A DNA stretch of 64,000 nucleotides from NCBI GenBank assembly GCA_964034945.1, contig OZ035960.1, positions 65,626,470-65,690,469 on the forward strand. Reading direction: 5' to 3'. Positions 19,672 through 31,079 of this stretch are shown here, piece by piece; the first letter of the stretch is position 1, and each line of letters begins with the position of its first letter. The notes beneath the pieces were generated by a model. The model was not told the origin of the DNA and did no database searches. It was given only the letters and a program-made list of their open reading frames with translations. This DNA is from Chrysopilus asiliformis (taxonomy: Eukaryota > Arthropoda > Insecta > Diptera > Rhagionidae). Made by a program: the position numbers and the translations under genes.

Positions 19672-21657
19672 ATGGGTGATATAAATGTTGGACCTGCGAG
19701 CCAAGGGTATACTGATAACATTAATAATATTCTTCTGAATATCTTTACTTCCAGAAGTAGTGGTCTAAAGATTTGCCATTTAAATACTCGAAGCCTGTTA
19801 CCTAAAATTGACGAATTTAGAATTTTGTTTCAAAACAGTGATGTGGACGTGATCTGTGTCTCTGAAACTTGGTTTAAAGAAGATATTGCCGATACTCAAG
19901 TTTCTTTAAAAGGGTATTCATTATTCCGTAATGATAGAAAAGGAAGGCGCGGAGGAGGTGTAGCAATGTTCATTAAATCTTGCTTCAAGTCATGTGTCAT
20001 CCGAAAACCGACAAGTTCAATAGTAGAATCATTATTTATTAGTCTTTCCCTTGGTGCTGAAAATATCTTGGTAGGTACATTATACTGTCCCCCTCCGGTA
20101 GTTTCATTTGAAGTTTTAAACGACATTATCTTGGATTTAAGCCCGAAATATAGCCATACAATTCTAGCGGGTGATTTTAATATTAATCTACTTAATGCCA
20201 ACAAATTAAGTTCTGAACTAATTGATACTTTGGATATGTATGGCCTGTCTGTTGTTAATAAACTACCAACGCGATTTGGTTCTGAGAATCCCTCAATCCT
20301 TGATCTATTAATTGTAAGTGATCTGGATAAAGTCGTTTTCCAAAATCAATTCTCAATTCCTGGTATCTCAGATCACGATGTCGTCTATCTCACATACAAC
20401 ATTACTTGTAGCAAATCAACTAATAAAAAGAAAGTTGCTTTTCGGGATCTAAAAAATATAAATGATGAAATCTTACTCCTTGAGTCGTCGCTGTTGCCAT
20501 GGTCAGAAATATTTTATATGCCTAGCGTTGATGAGCAAGTTGATTATATAAATCGGCTAATTACTTACCTTTATGATAGATTTGCACCGCTAAAAGAACG
20601 AATTATTAAAAATTCGGGTTGTCCATGGGTTGACAAGGGGATTCTCAGACTACTGGCTGAAAGAGATTATTTATATGGTAGGTGGAAAGTTGCACAAAGT
20701 ACTGAAACTTGGGAATTATTCAGAAAGGCTAGAAATTATACAAAATCAGCTATTCGAAACGCTAAAACGCATTATTATGCCAACAAGCTAAAACCAGATT
20801 TGCCTCCAGCAGTATTGTGGAAGGAACTTAATTCCCTTGATTTTCGAGGTAATGCGGAAATTGACACCTCTTCATTCGATGCCAATGAACTAAATAAGCT
20901 TTTCGCTGGATCAATCTCAGATAATTTTATTTCTTCTGATACTTTTAATGTAACAGTGGTCAGGGATGATTTAAGATCGAACGAGTTTAGTTTTAAAGGA
21001 GTTAGCGAGTATGACGTAGCTGTTGCCTTTAGTAAATGCACGTCCAAAGCTCAGGGTTGTGATGGTATTAATGTCCTATTTGTAAGAAAGCTTTTACCAT
21101 CGATTTTGAAGTATCTTACTTATATCTTTAACGTTTGCATATCTTCTTCAACGTTTCCCAAAAGCTGGAAAAATGCCATTATAACTCCCATACCAAAGAA
21201 AACTAAAATTTCATCTCTGTCTGACTTTAGACCCATCAGCTTGCTACCGTGCCTGGGAAAGATATTTGAAAGACTTTTATGCGATCAAATAAAGGACTAC
21301 TTAAGGGAATGGGGGCTTTTGAGCGCATGCCAATCCGGGTTTAGATCTGATCATAGCTGCACTACAGCGTTACTCAAAGTGGTAGCTGATTTAACAAAAC
21401 ATATGGATAGAGAAGAGATAGTTGTTTTATGCTTGTTAGATTTCTCCAAAGCTTTCGACTCTGTCAATCATGAAATGTTACTCAGTAAACTTTGGACTAA
21501 TTTTAACTTTAATATTTGTGCCACGAACCTCATACGCAGTTTTTTAAAAAATCGTAGTCATATGACCAAAGTCAATAATACAATTTCTAACTCTCTTCCA
21601 ATACTGAGAGGTGTGCCTCAGGGGTCAATCTTAGGGCCTCTTCTATTTAGTATTTAT
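19672..21657 (+). CDS. ORF2 of element A, 5' part: endonuclease and start of RT
   Basis: The APE-type endonuclease nicks the target and RT copies the element RNA. Seen: HLNTRSLLPKIDEFR, SETWF, GDFNINLL and SDHDVVYL in the endonuclease; GCDGIN, LSDFRPISLLPCLGKIFERL, LLDFSKAFDSVNH and GVPQGSILGPLLFSIY in RT. The frame is open upstream through a GTG, but the first ATG before the endonuclease core is at 19672. The gene is cut after SIY by element B; the catalytic FADD block lies past it at 26027. Jockey/CR1-like clade by motif style. Confidence 0.9.
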
Positions 21658-21730
21658 TATTATTTTATTATTATTTTTACAAATTTCATCAAAATACTGA
21701 TTACTGATTAAAATTATTTACAATAACATA

Positions 21731-24588
21731 TTAAAGCTTACTCTTCAGAAGCTCCAAACTATTGTTAAAATCAATATTTTCAACTTTCAAATTGAAATTA
21801 CGGCATATGTTGGATATAGGTTCGTTAAGACCATAGTTTGTACGATGCATAGCAACATGAAGAAAATTATGACATCTACGTGGACGAGAAGGAGTAAGTA
21901 TAGATATATTTTCTAATATTTGAGGCGAGCTAATCAGTCCCGTTAACAATTTGAACATAAAGGTAGTCTTTGTGATACTCCTTCTTTCTTTTAAAGTATT
22001 TAAATTTAGCAGCGCAAGTCGATCTGCATAAGGAGGTAGACTTAAGACGTTGTTCCAGGGCAGTCCCTTCAGCGCAAAACAACTAAATCTCCTTTGCACC
22101 ATTTCTATCCGATCACAATGTATCGCATAGAAAGGGTCCCAAACTACAGAACAATATTCTAATATTGGACGAACCAGAGAGCAGTATAAGGATTTGGTGA
22201 CAAAAGGGTCAGAAAATTCCTTAGACCACCTCTTGATACAGCCCATGAGGGAATTAGCTCGACTCAAAATCGAATTTATATGATCAACAAAAGTAAGAGA
22301 AACGTCAAAAATTACACCAAGGTCCTTAATTTGTTGAAGCCTGATCAGATCAGTCCCTTCATGGGTATAGTCATAAAATAAAAATCTTTTCTTCCTACCA
22401 TAACTAAGGACAGAGCACTTGTCAACGTTTAGTAACATACAGTTTTTTTTACACCACACATAAAAATTTTCAAAGTCATTCGATAAAAGTACACAGTCAT
22501 TTATGTCACGAATAGGGCGGTATATTTTCATATCGTCAGCAAAGAGCAAAATAGAGCTATTTTTTATAATCAAATAAATGTCATTCACATATAACACGAA
22601 AAGCATCGGACCCAGATGGCTTCCCTGAGGTACACCAGAAATATTATATATAGTTTTCGAAGTTTTCCCTCGAAAACAAACTCTTTGAGTACGATCACAA
22701 AGGTAAGAGTTTAACCACTTGAGAAATAATGGGGGAAAACCCAGAACAGAAAGCTTAAACAACAAAATTTTATGCGAAATTGAGTCAAATGCTTTGGCTA
22801 AATCAGTATATATGCAGTCGACCTGCAGCCCATTCTCGACGATATTTTGGCAGAAAGATGTAAATTGAACTAAATTTGTTTCAGTAGATCGACCTTTTAG
22901 AAATCCGTGTTGCTGCGGAGTAATGATAGAGCTTATATGAAACTGTAACACAGAACAGATAATAGACTCAAATAGTTTAGGAATGGATGACAATTTAGCA
23001 ATAGGTCTATAATTTGCAACATTCGATCTATTGCCTTTTTTGTGGATTGGGATTATATAAGATGCTTTCCAAATATGAGGGAAAATCCCATCACGAAGAG
23101 ACAAATTAAATAAATAAATAAGTGGTTTGACAAAACTATTATTACAATACTTAAGCACGGCAGCGGGGACGCCATCGGGACCAGACGAATAATTTAAGTC
23201 AAGTTTATTTATTGATTCACAGATAGTATGCTCGTCAATGCTCAAATCCTTCATGGTCAAGGTAGTTAAAGGTATTTTAGTCAAGAAATCAAAATAATGC
23301 TCATCAATATCACAGTTTAAATTATCACTAAACGCCCCTTGAAAAAGATCTGCAAACAAGTTACAGATTTCCTCAGAGTTGTCAGAATTAAAATTTTTCA
23401 AAAATAATGACGTCGGGTAACCGTCGACGTTTCTCTTACTATTAATAAAATTCCAAAAACTTTTTGGATCTCGTTTTAATTTGGTTTTCATGCTCGACAC
23501 ATAGCTATCATAAGCTTGGCCAGCAGCAGAAAGGAATTTGTCCTTAAAATAACAGTAAATTTTAAAATCGTACTCACATTGGGACTCAACAAATCTTTTC
23601 CAGTGTTTCGTTTTTAGGTTTCGCAGATGCATAATTTCAGTATTAAACCATTTAGGACGTGTTAGAAGATTTTTCTTCGTAAAGTAGGGTACTGTCAAAT
23701 TTAAAATTTCAAAAATAATCATATAAAAATTAGAAGTTGCAATGTCAATATTTGCTTCATTTAAGACCACGTCCCAATTAACCATGTCAAAAAGCTTAGA
23801 CATTTCTGAAAAGTTAGCTTTTCGAAAATTAAAATCTTGAATATTACAAAAAAGACTACTTGAAAGTGAACAATCAGTATGCAAGAAACAAGTTAACGCT
23901 GGATGATGACCACTCGCTGGCAGGATTGGAGAGATGCAGGTGCTCACAACCAAAGAAGAAGCATCTGACGTAAATATGAGGTCCAAAACGCGACCATTTG
24001 CATTGAGTATGCTATTAACTTGGCAAATATTGTGTGAGTATAGTTCATCCAGGAATGCAGATTCAGCTTGACATGAAGTACTCGGAATAAGGAAACTCTC
24101 GTCGTCACATGGAGACCAGGAGACTGATGGCAAGTTGAAATCACCAAAAATTAAAATGTCATCTTCAGGATTCATTAGGTCCAGCACAAATTGGATTCCT
24201 CTATTAAATGTATGGTAGATTTCGATTTGAGATGACGGCGCAGTGTAGAAGATTATTACAAAGATGTTGCGTGAGCATAATTTAAGTTTGACACATAAAA
24301 ACTCCAATTCTAGAACGTCAGGCACGTTGACAATACAAGAGTCCAACGACGAACGAATAGCACAGAGAACGCCACCTCCAACTGTAGCATTGTAGGAACA
24401 GTGTCTGTCACGTCGAAAGACAGTAAAATCAGAACTAAAAAGTTCGTTGTTCAGAAAACTGGCATTTAACCATGTCTCAGTGAAGCACACTACGTCAAAG
24501 TCGCATCCAGTCGATGCGCAGAATAGCTGAGGAATTTTTGTACGAATCCCGCCTACGTTTTGGTAGTAGCAGGAGATGCGAGTACTCC
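21731..24588 (-). CDS. ORF2 of element B: APE endonuclease and reverse transcriptase
   Basis: The product has about 950 residues if counted from the frameshift site. The endonuclease shows YYQNVGGIRTK, FTETWLN, FGDFNLPSVSW and SGHHPALTCF; RT shows SSGPDGVPAAV, NYRPIAKLSSIPKLFES, YTDLAKAFDS, SGVPQGSHLGP and LLFADDMKIY. No stop interrupts it. There is no in-frame ATG before the endonuclease: the leftmost candidate start at 24490 is a GTG that would lose the QNVGG block. Translation is therefore best explained by -1 frameshifting from ORF1. RT is closest, within this window, to the element at 1-1665. Confidence 0.9.
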
Positions 24589-25500
24589 GTTTTTTGAATT
24601 TCCCTTGAAGTGGGTTTTAAGATTTCTAGGCTGAAACTCCTTGACGATCATATCAGAAGGCCAAAAATTTCCGTTTATTACATCCGCAAAGCAATATTCT
24701 GGTAGAAAAACTTTAAATGACGATATAGTTGACCCAGGTTTTTGCATAAACTTGGACGATGCAATTTTATCGCCATCTTTAAATTTATAATTTGATTGGA
24801 GGAAACCAAGTACGTCGTCTGTTGTCGTTGAGGGATCCAGTCTGGATAAGAACAATACCCTTGGTCGGCTGACTGTTTTCAGTGTTGTTATCGAAGAGAT
24901 AGCAGTTTTGGCGACAACATCAACCACTTGGCTATTTCCCGAGTCCGTTTTTTCGTGCTCTGCGAGATCTTCAACCGATTCGACGCCACCATCAGGTAAC
25001 GACGCTGATTTTTGTTCCGTGCCAAGTGGACGTCCTGCATCAGCATTTTCCAAAGGAATCCCAGATTTGGAACTGCGCGGCTCATTTAAGTCAACGTGGA
25101 CAAAACTTTTGGTTGGATTTTGCCTATTTTTTTTGGTGATACTTTTATTGTTTATATTATTCAACGTCGTATTTAGTAAGTCAGAAATCGCATCCATTTT
25201 AGAAGTTAACGTCTCAAGTTTCGCAGTGTAATCGGTTTTTAAAGTATCGATTTGAAGAGTTTGAGATTTTAATATAGTTAAGACATCGCTTAAAGTAATA
25301 TTGTTGCATTTGTCGCATCTAAAAGTTACATTTGACGATTTAGCACATGTATCCAATGTCGAAGTAGGCAGTTGGTAGCACTTTAAATGATAGGACCGAT
25401 AACAAGGTCCATCACATGCTATAAATCTACTGGATCTTGACTCCACCTCTCCACATTTTCCACATTTTGGGTCGCAAAAAGAATTACTAGCAAATGCCAT
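24553..25500 (-). CDS. ORF1 protein of element B with N-terminal PHD finger
   Basis: The 315-residue protein starts at an ATG (25500). Residues about 12-62 form a PHD-type zinc finger: CDPKCGKCGEVESR, then ACDGPCYRSYHLKCYQ and FRCDKCN, with the Cys4-His-Cys3 order. A coiled-coil stretch follows (LTILKSQTLQIDTLKTDYTA), then an acidic/Ser-rich linker and a C-terminal RRM-like part (RPRVLFLSRLDPSTTTDDVL). PHD-bearing ORF1 proteins are known from CR1-group and related non-LTR elements. The stop TAG at 24553 overlaps ORF2, and a -1 slippery heptamer lies 12 codons before it. Confidence 0.88.
   Translation of the reverse strand: MAFASNSFCDPKCGKCGEVESRSSRFIACDGPCYRSYHLKCYQLPTSTLDTCAKSSNVTFRCDKCNNITLSDVLTILKSQTLQIDTLKTDYTAKLETLTSKMDAISDLLNTTLNNINNKSITKKNRQNPTKSFVHVDLNEPRSSKSGIPLENADAGRPLGTEQKSASLPDGGVESVEDLAEHEKTDSGNSQVVDVVAKTAISSITTLKTVSRPRVLFLSRLDPSTTTDDVLGFLQSNYKFKDGDKIASSKFMQKPGSTISSFKVFLPEYCFADVINGNFWPSDMIVKEFQPRNLKTHFKGNSKNGVLASPATTKT
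24589..24595 (-). promoter_or_regulatory. Candidate -1 ribosomal frameshift site A_AAA_AAC
   Basis: In the ORF1 frame the codons read TCA AAA AAC, so the heptamer A_AAA_AAC is in the correct register. A -1 slip enters the ORF2 frame at CGG, leading at once to RSTRISCYYQNVGGIRTK, which includes the start of the endonuclease. ORF2 has a TAA just upstream in its own frame (about 24625) and no ATG between that stop and the endonuclease core. No strong downstream hairpin was obvious by eye. Confidence 0.65.
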
Positions 25501-26026
25501 AGTTTTTGCTTTGCGATTTCACGTAAATTGTTTTATGTAATTTGTTTGCTGTGCGTATAAAATGTTAATGATTACCAAAAATCCCGTTGGCGCTGTTATC
25601 GTTTTAAAAAGGTTTGAAGCTCAGAAGCGGCAAAATTTTCAAAAATTTTCACACTGACAACACGCAGAAATGTCAAAATTTGAAATGTTTATGTTTTGAA
25701 ATTTTTATAAACAATGTCGATCAACGACAGTAAAAAGCGCGGCAAACTGATAATTGTCTTTTTCAATATATATATGTGTAATTGTGTGAAATTGTCAAAA
25801 AGTTTTAAAAGTTTTTACGAAAAAAAGAAGACTGCGCAAAACTACGATGACAATTTTATAATCACCAGGACAGCGAAATGTGAACTATCGACACAGCAAG
25901 ACACTTCGTATGAAAGTAATTTCTAAGCACTCAAAATTATAATTTTATTAGGCAACAACTCACTAGGCAACAATTCTGTTAACTGCATGGACCACGATCG
26001 TCCATTAATGACTTACCTTTTTTTAC

Positions 26027-26890
26027 ATTAATGACTTACCTGGGGTGGTGAAATATGTATCTATTCATCTGTTTGCTGACGATGTACAAATTTATTTGCC
26101 TTCGCCCCTAGGATTGATGGAAAATTGTATTGTTGATTTTAATAGTGATCTAGCGTCTATCCAAAAGTGGGCTGAAACTAATTGTCTAATTATTAACCCC
26201 GCCAAATCGCAGGCTATGATTTTGTGCAATAATGATCTAGACATGTCTTACTTTCCGCCGGTTATACTAAATTCTATCGTAATTCCTTATGTTAAAAACG
26301 TACGGAATCTTGGTCTCGTCATGAATAATACGCTCACCTGGACGAATCATGTGAACTATGTAACTAGTAGGACTTATGGTAGCCTTAGAAGATTGTGGGC
26401 ATCTGCTCGGTTTTTGCCTTTGGACGTAAAAATGAAGCTGGTCAAATCATTGCTTATGCCTATTTTTATGTATGGTATTGAAGTATATGGTCATCTAGAT
26501 TATAGCTCTATGAATAAACTTAAGATTTGTTTCAACTCTTGTGTCCGCTTTATTTACAATTTAAGAAAATATGACCATATATCTAAGTTTGTAATTGCTG
26601 CCTTTGGCATAAAACTCACTCAACTTGTCGATTTTCGGATAGTTCTAACTCTTTTTAAGATTGTAAAGCAGCCTAATTCTCCAGCATACCTTAAGTCGGA
26701 ACTTATCTTTCCCCAATCGTCCAGGACTCAGAGTCTGATCGTCCCACATCACAGTTCAAAGCAACATCAGTTATCCTTCTTTGTTCGCAGCGTTCAACTT
26801 TGGAATTCACTTCCATTGAGCATTAGGCTTATTAACCGTTACTCTTCCTTCAAAATCCTACTTTTTAATCACCTGCAGAAATCCCCGTAA
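26027..26890 (+). CDS. ORF2 of element A, 3' part: RT catalytic block and C-terminus
   Basis: The sequence takes up exactly where the 5' part stops, with INDLPG, then the catalytic HLFADDVQIYL, the primer-grip region and WTNHVNYVTSRTYGSLRRLW, and the usual C-terminal tail ending at TAA 26888. It keeps a clean frame. A 14-base segment (ATTAATGACTTACC) is present twice at the junction, 26004-26017 and 26027-26040. Confidence 0.88.
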   Translation: MNDLPGVVKYVSIHLFADDVQIYLPSPLGLMENCIVDFNSDLASIQKWAETNCLIINPAKSQAMILCNNDLDMSYFPPVILNSIVIPYVKNVRNLGLVMNNTLTWTNHVNYVTSRTYGSLRRLWASARFLPLDVKMKLVKSLLMPIFMYGIEVYGHLDYSSMNKLKICFNSCVRFIYNLRKYDHISKFVIAAFGIKLTQLVDFRIVLTLFKIVKQPNSPAYLKSELIFPQSSRTQSLIVPHHSSKQHQLSFFVRSVQLWNSLPLSIRLINRYSSFKILLFNHLQKSP

Positions 26891-27141
26891 GCATATTCCA
26901 TGTGTTAATTGTATTGATTTTTTTTTTTTATTATTATACTTTTCATTAAGATATTTATTATTACTTTTATTATTAATTTTTTTACCTCGATTTGTTTTCT
27001 TTTCTTATTCATTTCTAATTATTACTTGAATTTTTTTTTTAAATTTTGCATTTTCTTATGTATTTTTCTACCATGTACGGCGAAAGGGATGTATCCTATT
27101 GTATATTGCGAATAAACTAGAATTATTATTATTATTATTAT
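26891..27141 (+). other. 3' UTR and (ATT)n tail of element A
   Basis: T-rich sequence after the ORF2 stop contains GAATAAACTAG and ends in seven ATT units. Short trinucleotide tails of this sort occur at the 3' end of several arthropod non-LTR clades. Confidence 0.7.
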
Positions 27142-27247
27142 AAATGTCATACCAGAATTGGCCCACGTAAAAAAAAACTAGTAGGCTATTATTTTTGGTG
27201 AACCTGCTAGTATACCAGAAATAAAACCTAATGTAGTCCCTGTGTAA

Positions 27248-28385
27248 AGGTAAAGATGCAAGAAATTTTATTTTTCAAAAAACTTGATTTTTTTGATTTA
27301 GCGTCACCTTATTGCTAATTTGTGCCATACGTCGATTTAACTTTTTTTCAGTTGTGAGTCGTATCTAGGATTTTCGAATGCGCTCTTTCAGAATCGCTGA
27401 CCCATTTTTTCCCTTTCCTTACTCTTTTCTCTGACATCCACTTTGTTAAGAATTTATAACTACAATTTGTATGACTTATTTTTGACGTATGACGCTAGCT
27501 TGGGCCATAACCACTCCAACCACGGTGTACTATTGAAAGTATTTTTATTTTCTCTGTTTGTTTGCGTCATGTCCTATTAAATGTATTGTGATGCCATGGA
27601 TGTGGCCCAAAATTTTGAAAGCGATTTAAACGCAGCATAAAAACAGCCACCCGACCAAAAATTGATCAAAAAAAAAATTCGAAAAAAAATTAGAAAAAAA
27701 TTTAATTGAAAAAATGCGCTAAAAAGAAAAAAAATAATTATCTGGTACCGTGTATCCACTTCCTCCTCGGCCTCCGGCCTCAAGTACTACTCGGCCTTCG
27801 CCCTCGAATCTGGCCTGTGGAATGACCATTCCAATGAAAAAAAGCCCGCATCGAAATGCATCCAGTAGTTTAGGATAAGCAGGAGGGTTGATTTTAGTCG
27901 CGCAAAAATTTCTATGAGAGAAGACCTCTCTATTGGTCAAAACCATATCAAAATCCATTGAGTAGTTCTCTACCCCAGAGGTAAACTGTCGTAACCGCCA
28001 AAACCGCGATTTTGGGGTTATTGTTGTAACTACATTGTGGGGACGTTAATATTTTGTTTAAACAATGTCCTAAAATAAAATAAACTACAAAAGTTTCAAA
28101 TAATTACCGAAAATCATACACAATAAAAAGTTTGCAATTCCGAACAGAGTTTAGGAGGCAGCAGAAGAGACGATCACAGGAAGCGGAGTTGTTTTTAGTG
28201 GGAAAAAAATTTTCGTTTGTGGCTAACTTCCTTAACCGTGAAAACTGGATCGAAATTCCTCTTGAATTGCAGAAGATTGCCGGAGAGGAGTTTTAAGAGT
28301 GGGGAGTTGGCGACATTTTGCCTTGAGGGAGGACATCTGTAATGAAGAAACCGGTATTGAAATACATCATATATATATATATATA
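27248..28385. other. No gene seen; possible old Helitron relic
   Basis: Apart from AT-rich sequence, 27760-27810 holds CGGCCTCCGGCCTCAAGTAC and TCGGCCTTCGCCCTCG, which resemble, in reverse, 52920-52955 near the CTAG end at 53085. That suggests one shared older repeat. An (AT)n run precedes 28386. Confidence 0.4.
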
Positions 28386-28534
28386 TCTATATATATAAAA
28401 ATGGATGTTTGTCTGTCTGTTTATCTGTCTGTTTGTTTGAGATTACAAAACTCGAAAACTACTGGACGGATTTTTACGCGGTTTTTTGCAAAATGATCTG
28501 TGTTGCCAGGAGCAGGTTTTTAGCTATGTAGATT

Positions 28535-29575
28535 TTCAAAATTTGAAACGGAAGGTCCTGTAAGGATAAGGAAAATATCCTTTTCCCATTTTTCCCCGGA
28601 AAAATTTGCATTATAGGGTTTTTGGGGTCGCTGATCACGAATCCGGTATTAGATTTTCAAAATTCGAAACGGAAGATCCTGTAAGGATAACTCAAATATC
28701 CTTTTTCCCTTCTTTCCCAGGAAAAATCGGCATAAGGGGGTTTCCGGGTCGCTGGTTGCGAATTCGGTGTTAGATTTTCAAAATTCGAAACGGAAGGTCC
28801 TGTAAGGATAATACAAATATCCTTTTTCCGATTTTTCGCCGGAAAAATTGGTATTATGGGGTTTTTGGGGTCGCTGATCACGAATACGGTATTAGATTTT
28901 CAAAATTCGAAACGGAAGTTCCTGAAAGGATAACACCAATTGCCTTTTTCCCCGGAAAAATTGGCATTATGTTTGGGATCGAATCCGGTATCCGGTATTA
29001 GATTTTCAAAATTCGAAACGAAAGATCCTATAAGGATAACTATCTTTTTTCCCGTTTTTCCCCGGAAAAATCGGTATAAGGGGGTTTTTGGGGTCACTGA
29101 TCACGAATCCGGTATTAGATTTGCAAAATTCGAAACGGAAGTTCCTGAAAGGATAACGCAAATATCCTTTTTCCCATTTTTCCCCGGGAAAATTTGCATT
29201 ATTTTTGGGATCGCTGATCACGAATCCGATATCAGATTTTCAAAATTCAAAACGAAAAGGTCCTGTAAGGATAAATATCCTTTTTCCCGTTTTTCCTCGG
29301 AAAAATCGGCATAAGGGGGTTTTTGGGGTCGCTGATCACGAATCCGGTATTAGACTTGCAAAATTCGAAACGAAAGTTCCTGTAAGGATAACGCAAATAT
29401 CCTTTTTCCAGTTTTTCCTGGGAAAAAACGGTATTAGGGGGTTTTTGAGGTCGCTGATTACGAATCCGGTATTAGATTTTCAAAATTCAAAACGGAAGGT
29501 CCTCTAAGGATAATGAAAATATCCTTTTTCCCATGTTTCCCCGAAAAATTGACATTATGGGGTTTTTGGGGTCGC
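28535..29575 (+). repeat. About 120-bp tandem array in the Helitron interior
   Basis: The unit runs GGTCGCTGATCACGAATCCG, TTTTCAAAATTCGAAACGG, AGGTCCTGTAAGGATAA, TATCCTTTTTCCC and CCGGAAAAATTGGCATTA. About nine units precede the hAT insertion and about four follow it (31088-31490). The same unit builds the interiors of the minus-strand Helitrons at 36917-39693. Confidence 0.85.
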
Positions 29576-29582
29576 TGATCAC

Positions 29583-31079
29583 TAGGGCTGCCAAAAATAT
29601 GCACTAAAAAAGGCGAAATATGCGCATATAATATGCACTAAAAACGGCAAAATATGCACTTAAATATGCACTTTAAAAACATTCAAACTCCGAAATATAG
29701 TATATTTCACCCAAAATAGTGAACGGAACTTGTTAAAATGTAGTTAATTCGACTTTTGTGGAAAATAAAAAAATTGAAAAAATAATAGTCTGTGAAAAAA
29801 GATTGACATTTTGACAGACAAAAATTTTTTTTACTTGTTTCTAAATTGCAACTGTTAAATTTTAAGATATTTCGAAAATATGTTCAATACTTCATATTGT
29901 CTATGGTATAATCGGGGTTAAAACTTGTAGAAAAATCTCAGTTGTGGCTACCACAAAACTTTCTTCCACAAAATCTACGACCCTGCGCAATTTACGCTAT
30001 AGGGCTATCGTTTTGTCCCCAAAACGACCTCAAAACGTACAAAATATGAGATAACTTGAGAACGGTAAAATATATCGATTTACGGTAAAAGGTAAAAATG
30101 TGGAAAATGTTATTGTCTTTAATTCGGTTTTCAAAAGTTTTTTTCGAAAAACTGTTAGTTTGCAAGTAATTCGCAAAAATATATTTTTTACATTTTAATA
30201 AAAATATTTCAATAACGGTAAAAGATAATGGATAACTGTAAAAGACAAAATTGTGCAGAATGCCATTCTCATTAATTCATCTCATATATAGAGTAAGCAA
30301 AAAACCATTTTTTTTCGAGATATGTAATGGAAAAAAACTAATTTTTTTTAAATAACGGTGTATCTCGATAACAGTTTGAGATATCGAGTTCTAGCAAAAG
30401 ACATAAGTGTAGGAATTTTTATTTTCTACAGGTTTTGTTATACTTAACACTACTAAAAATGCGTAGTTTCGGAGTAAATTGAGAAAAACCAATTCGCGAT
30501 TTTTAAAAAGCCGCCATTTTGGTTACTTCCGGCTAACGGATTTCCACCAAAAGTTGATAGGATCGTCCCATTCCAGGACCAAATATGCCTATAAAATCTC
30601 ATGGCTCTAGCTCTATTAGTTTTTGAGAAATCTTTTACACAGACTGACACACAGAAAGACATTTTTTTAATATGACTCCAATCGACTCAGGAGTAATCGG
30701 GAAATGTTTTTTAGGCAAAATTAAAATGTCGAAATTTGTCATGAATACAATACTGTATTATACTTCGTAGAAGAAAGTAAAAACACATATTTATTTATTT
30801 TTAATATTTATGCTAGCTGAAACAGTCGAATTATAATTTGAAATGTACAAAAAAAATTTGGTTTTTCATGAAAGTTGTAAAATATGCAACTAAATATGCA
30901 TTATATGCATTTATATGCATTTATATGCAAATATGCACTAACGTGTCAAATATGCGAAATATGCAACAACAAGTGACCTTCATTCGCTTCTAAACTTATT
31001 GATTCGGATGAATAAAAAACTCCCGGAGCCGAAATCATAACGGGAAGAAATATGCAAATGCATATTTTTGGCAGCCCTA
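29583..31079. mobile_element. hAT-type non-autonomous element
   Basis: The left end TAGGGCTGCCAAAAATATGC mirrors the right end GCATATTTTTGGCAGCCCTA. Both sides carry the 8-bp duplication CTGATCAC (29575-29582 and 31080-31087). Subterminal ATATGCA motifs are abundant at both ends (for example 30885-30965). The 1,497 bases hold no long open frame. It sits in one unit of the Helitron array. Confidence 0.92.

Larger units (their letters stand above)
21658..26003 (-). mobile_element. Non-LTR retrotransposon B (PHD-type ORF1), inserted in element A
   Basis: On the minus strand it runs from about 26003 (5') to an A/T-rich TAA-repeat tail at 21658-21681. Both ORFs are open over their whole length. 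The 5' leader is about 500 bases. The insertion separates the two halves of A's ORF2. Confidence 0.88.
18600..27141 (+). mobile_element. Non-LTR retrotransposon A, split by element B
   Basis: Two ORFs are visible, ORF1 18647-19441 and ORF2 from 19672. ORF2 breaks off after LLFSIY at 21657 and resumes at 26027, and the 3' UTR ends in an (ATT)n tail at 27122-27141. The 4.3 kb in between is a separate element on the other strand. The 5' border is approximate. Confidence 0.85.
17793..27244. mobile_element. TIR element (TAA duplication) now split by three nested insertions
   Basis: The left end CACAGGGACTACATTAG..TTTTATTTCTGGTATAC and the reverse complement of the right end (27244 backward) agree over about 38 bases. 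Both are flanked by TAA (17790-17792 and 27245-27247), the TWA duplication typical of PIF/Harbinger. Own sequence is only about 150 bases on the left, some of 18280-18640, and about 100 on the right; the rest is the DINE-like copy and non-LTR elements A and B. Two separate MITE copies facing each other remain possible. Confidence 0.5.

Noticed and set aside
24490..24490. Start of element B ORF2 at the first start-like codon (GTG)
   Set aside because: It would remove the conserved start of the endonuclease, which is in frame upstream.
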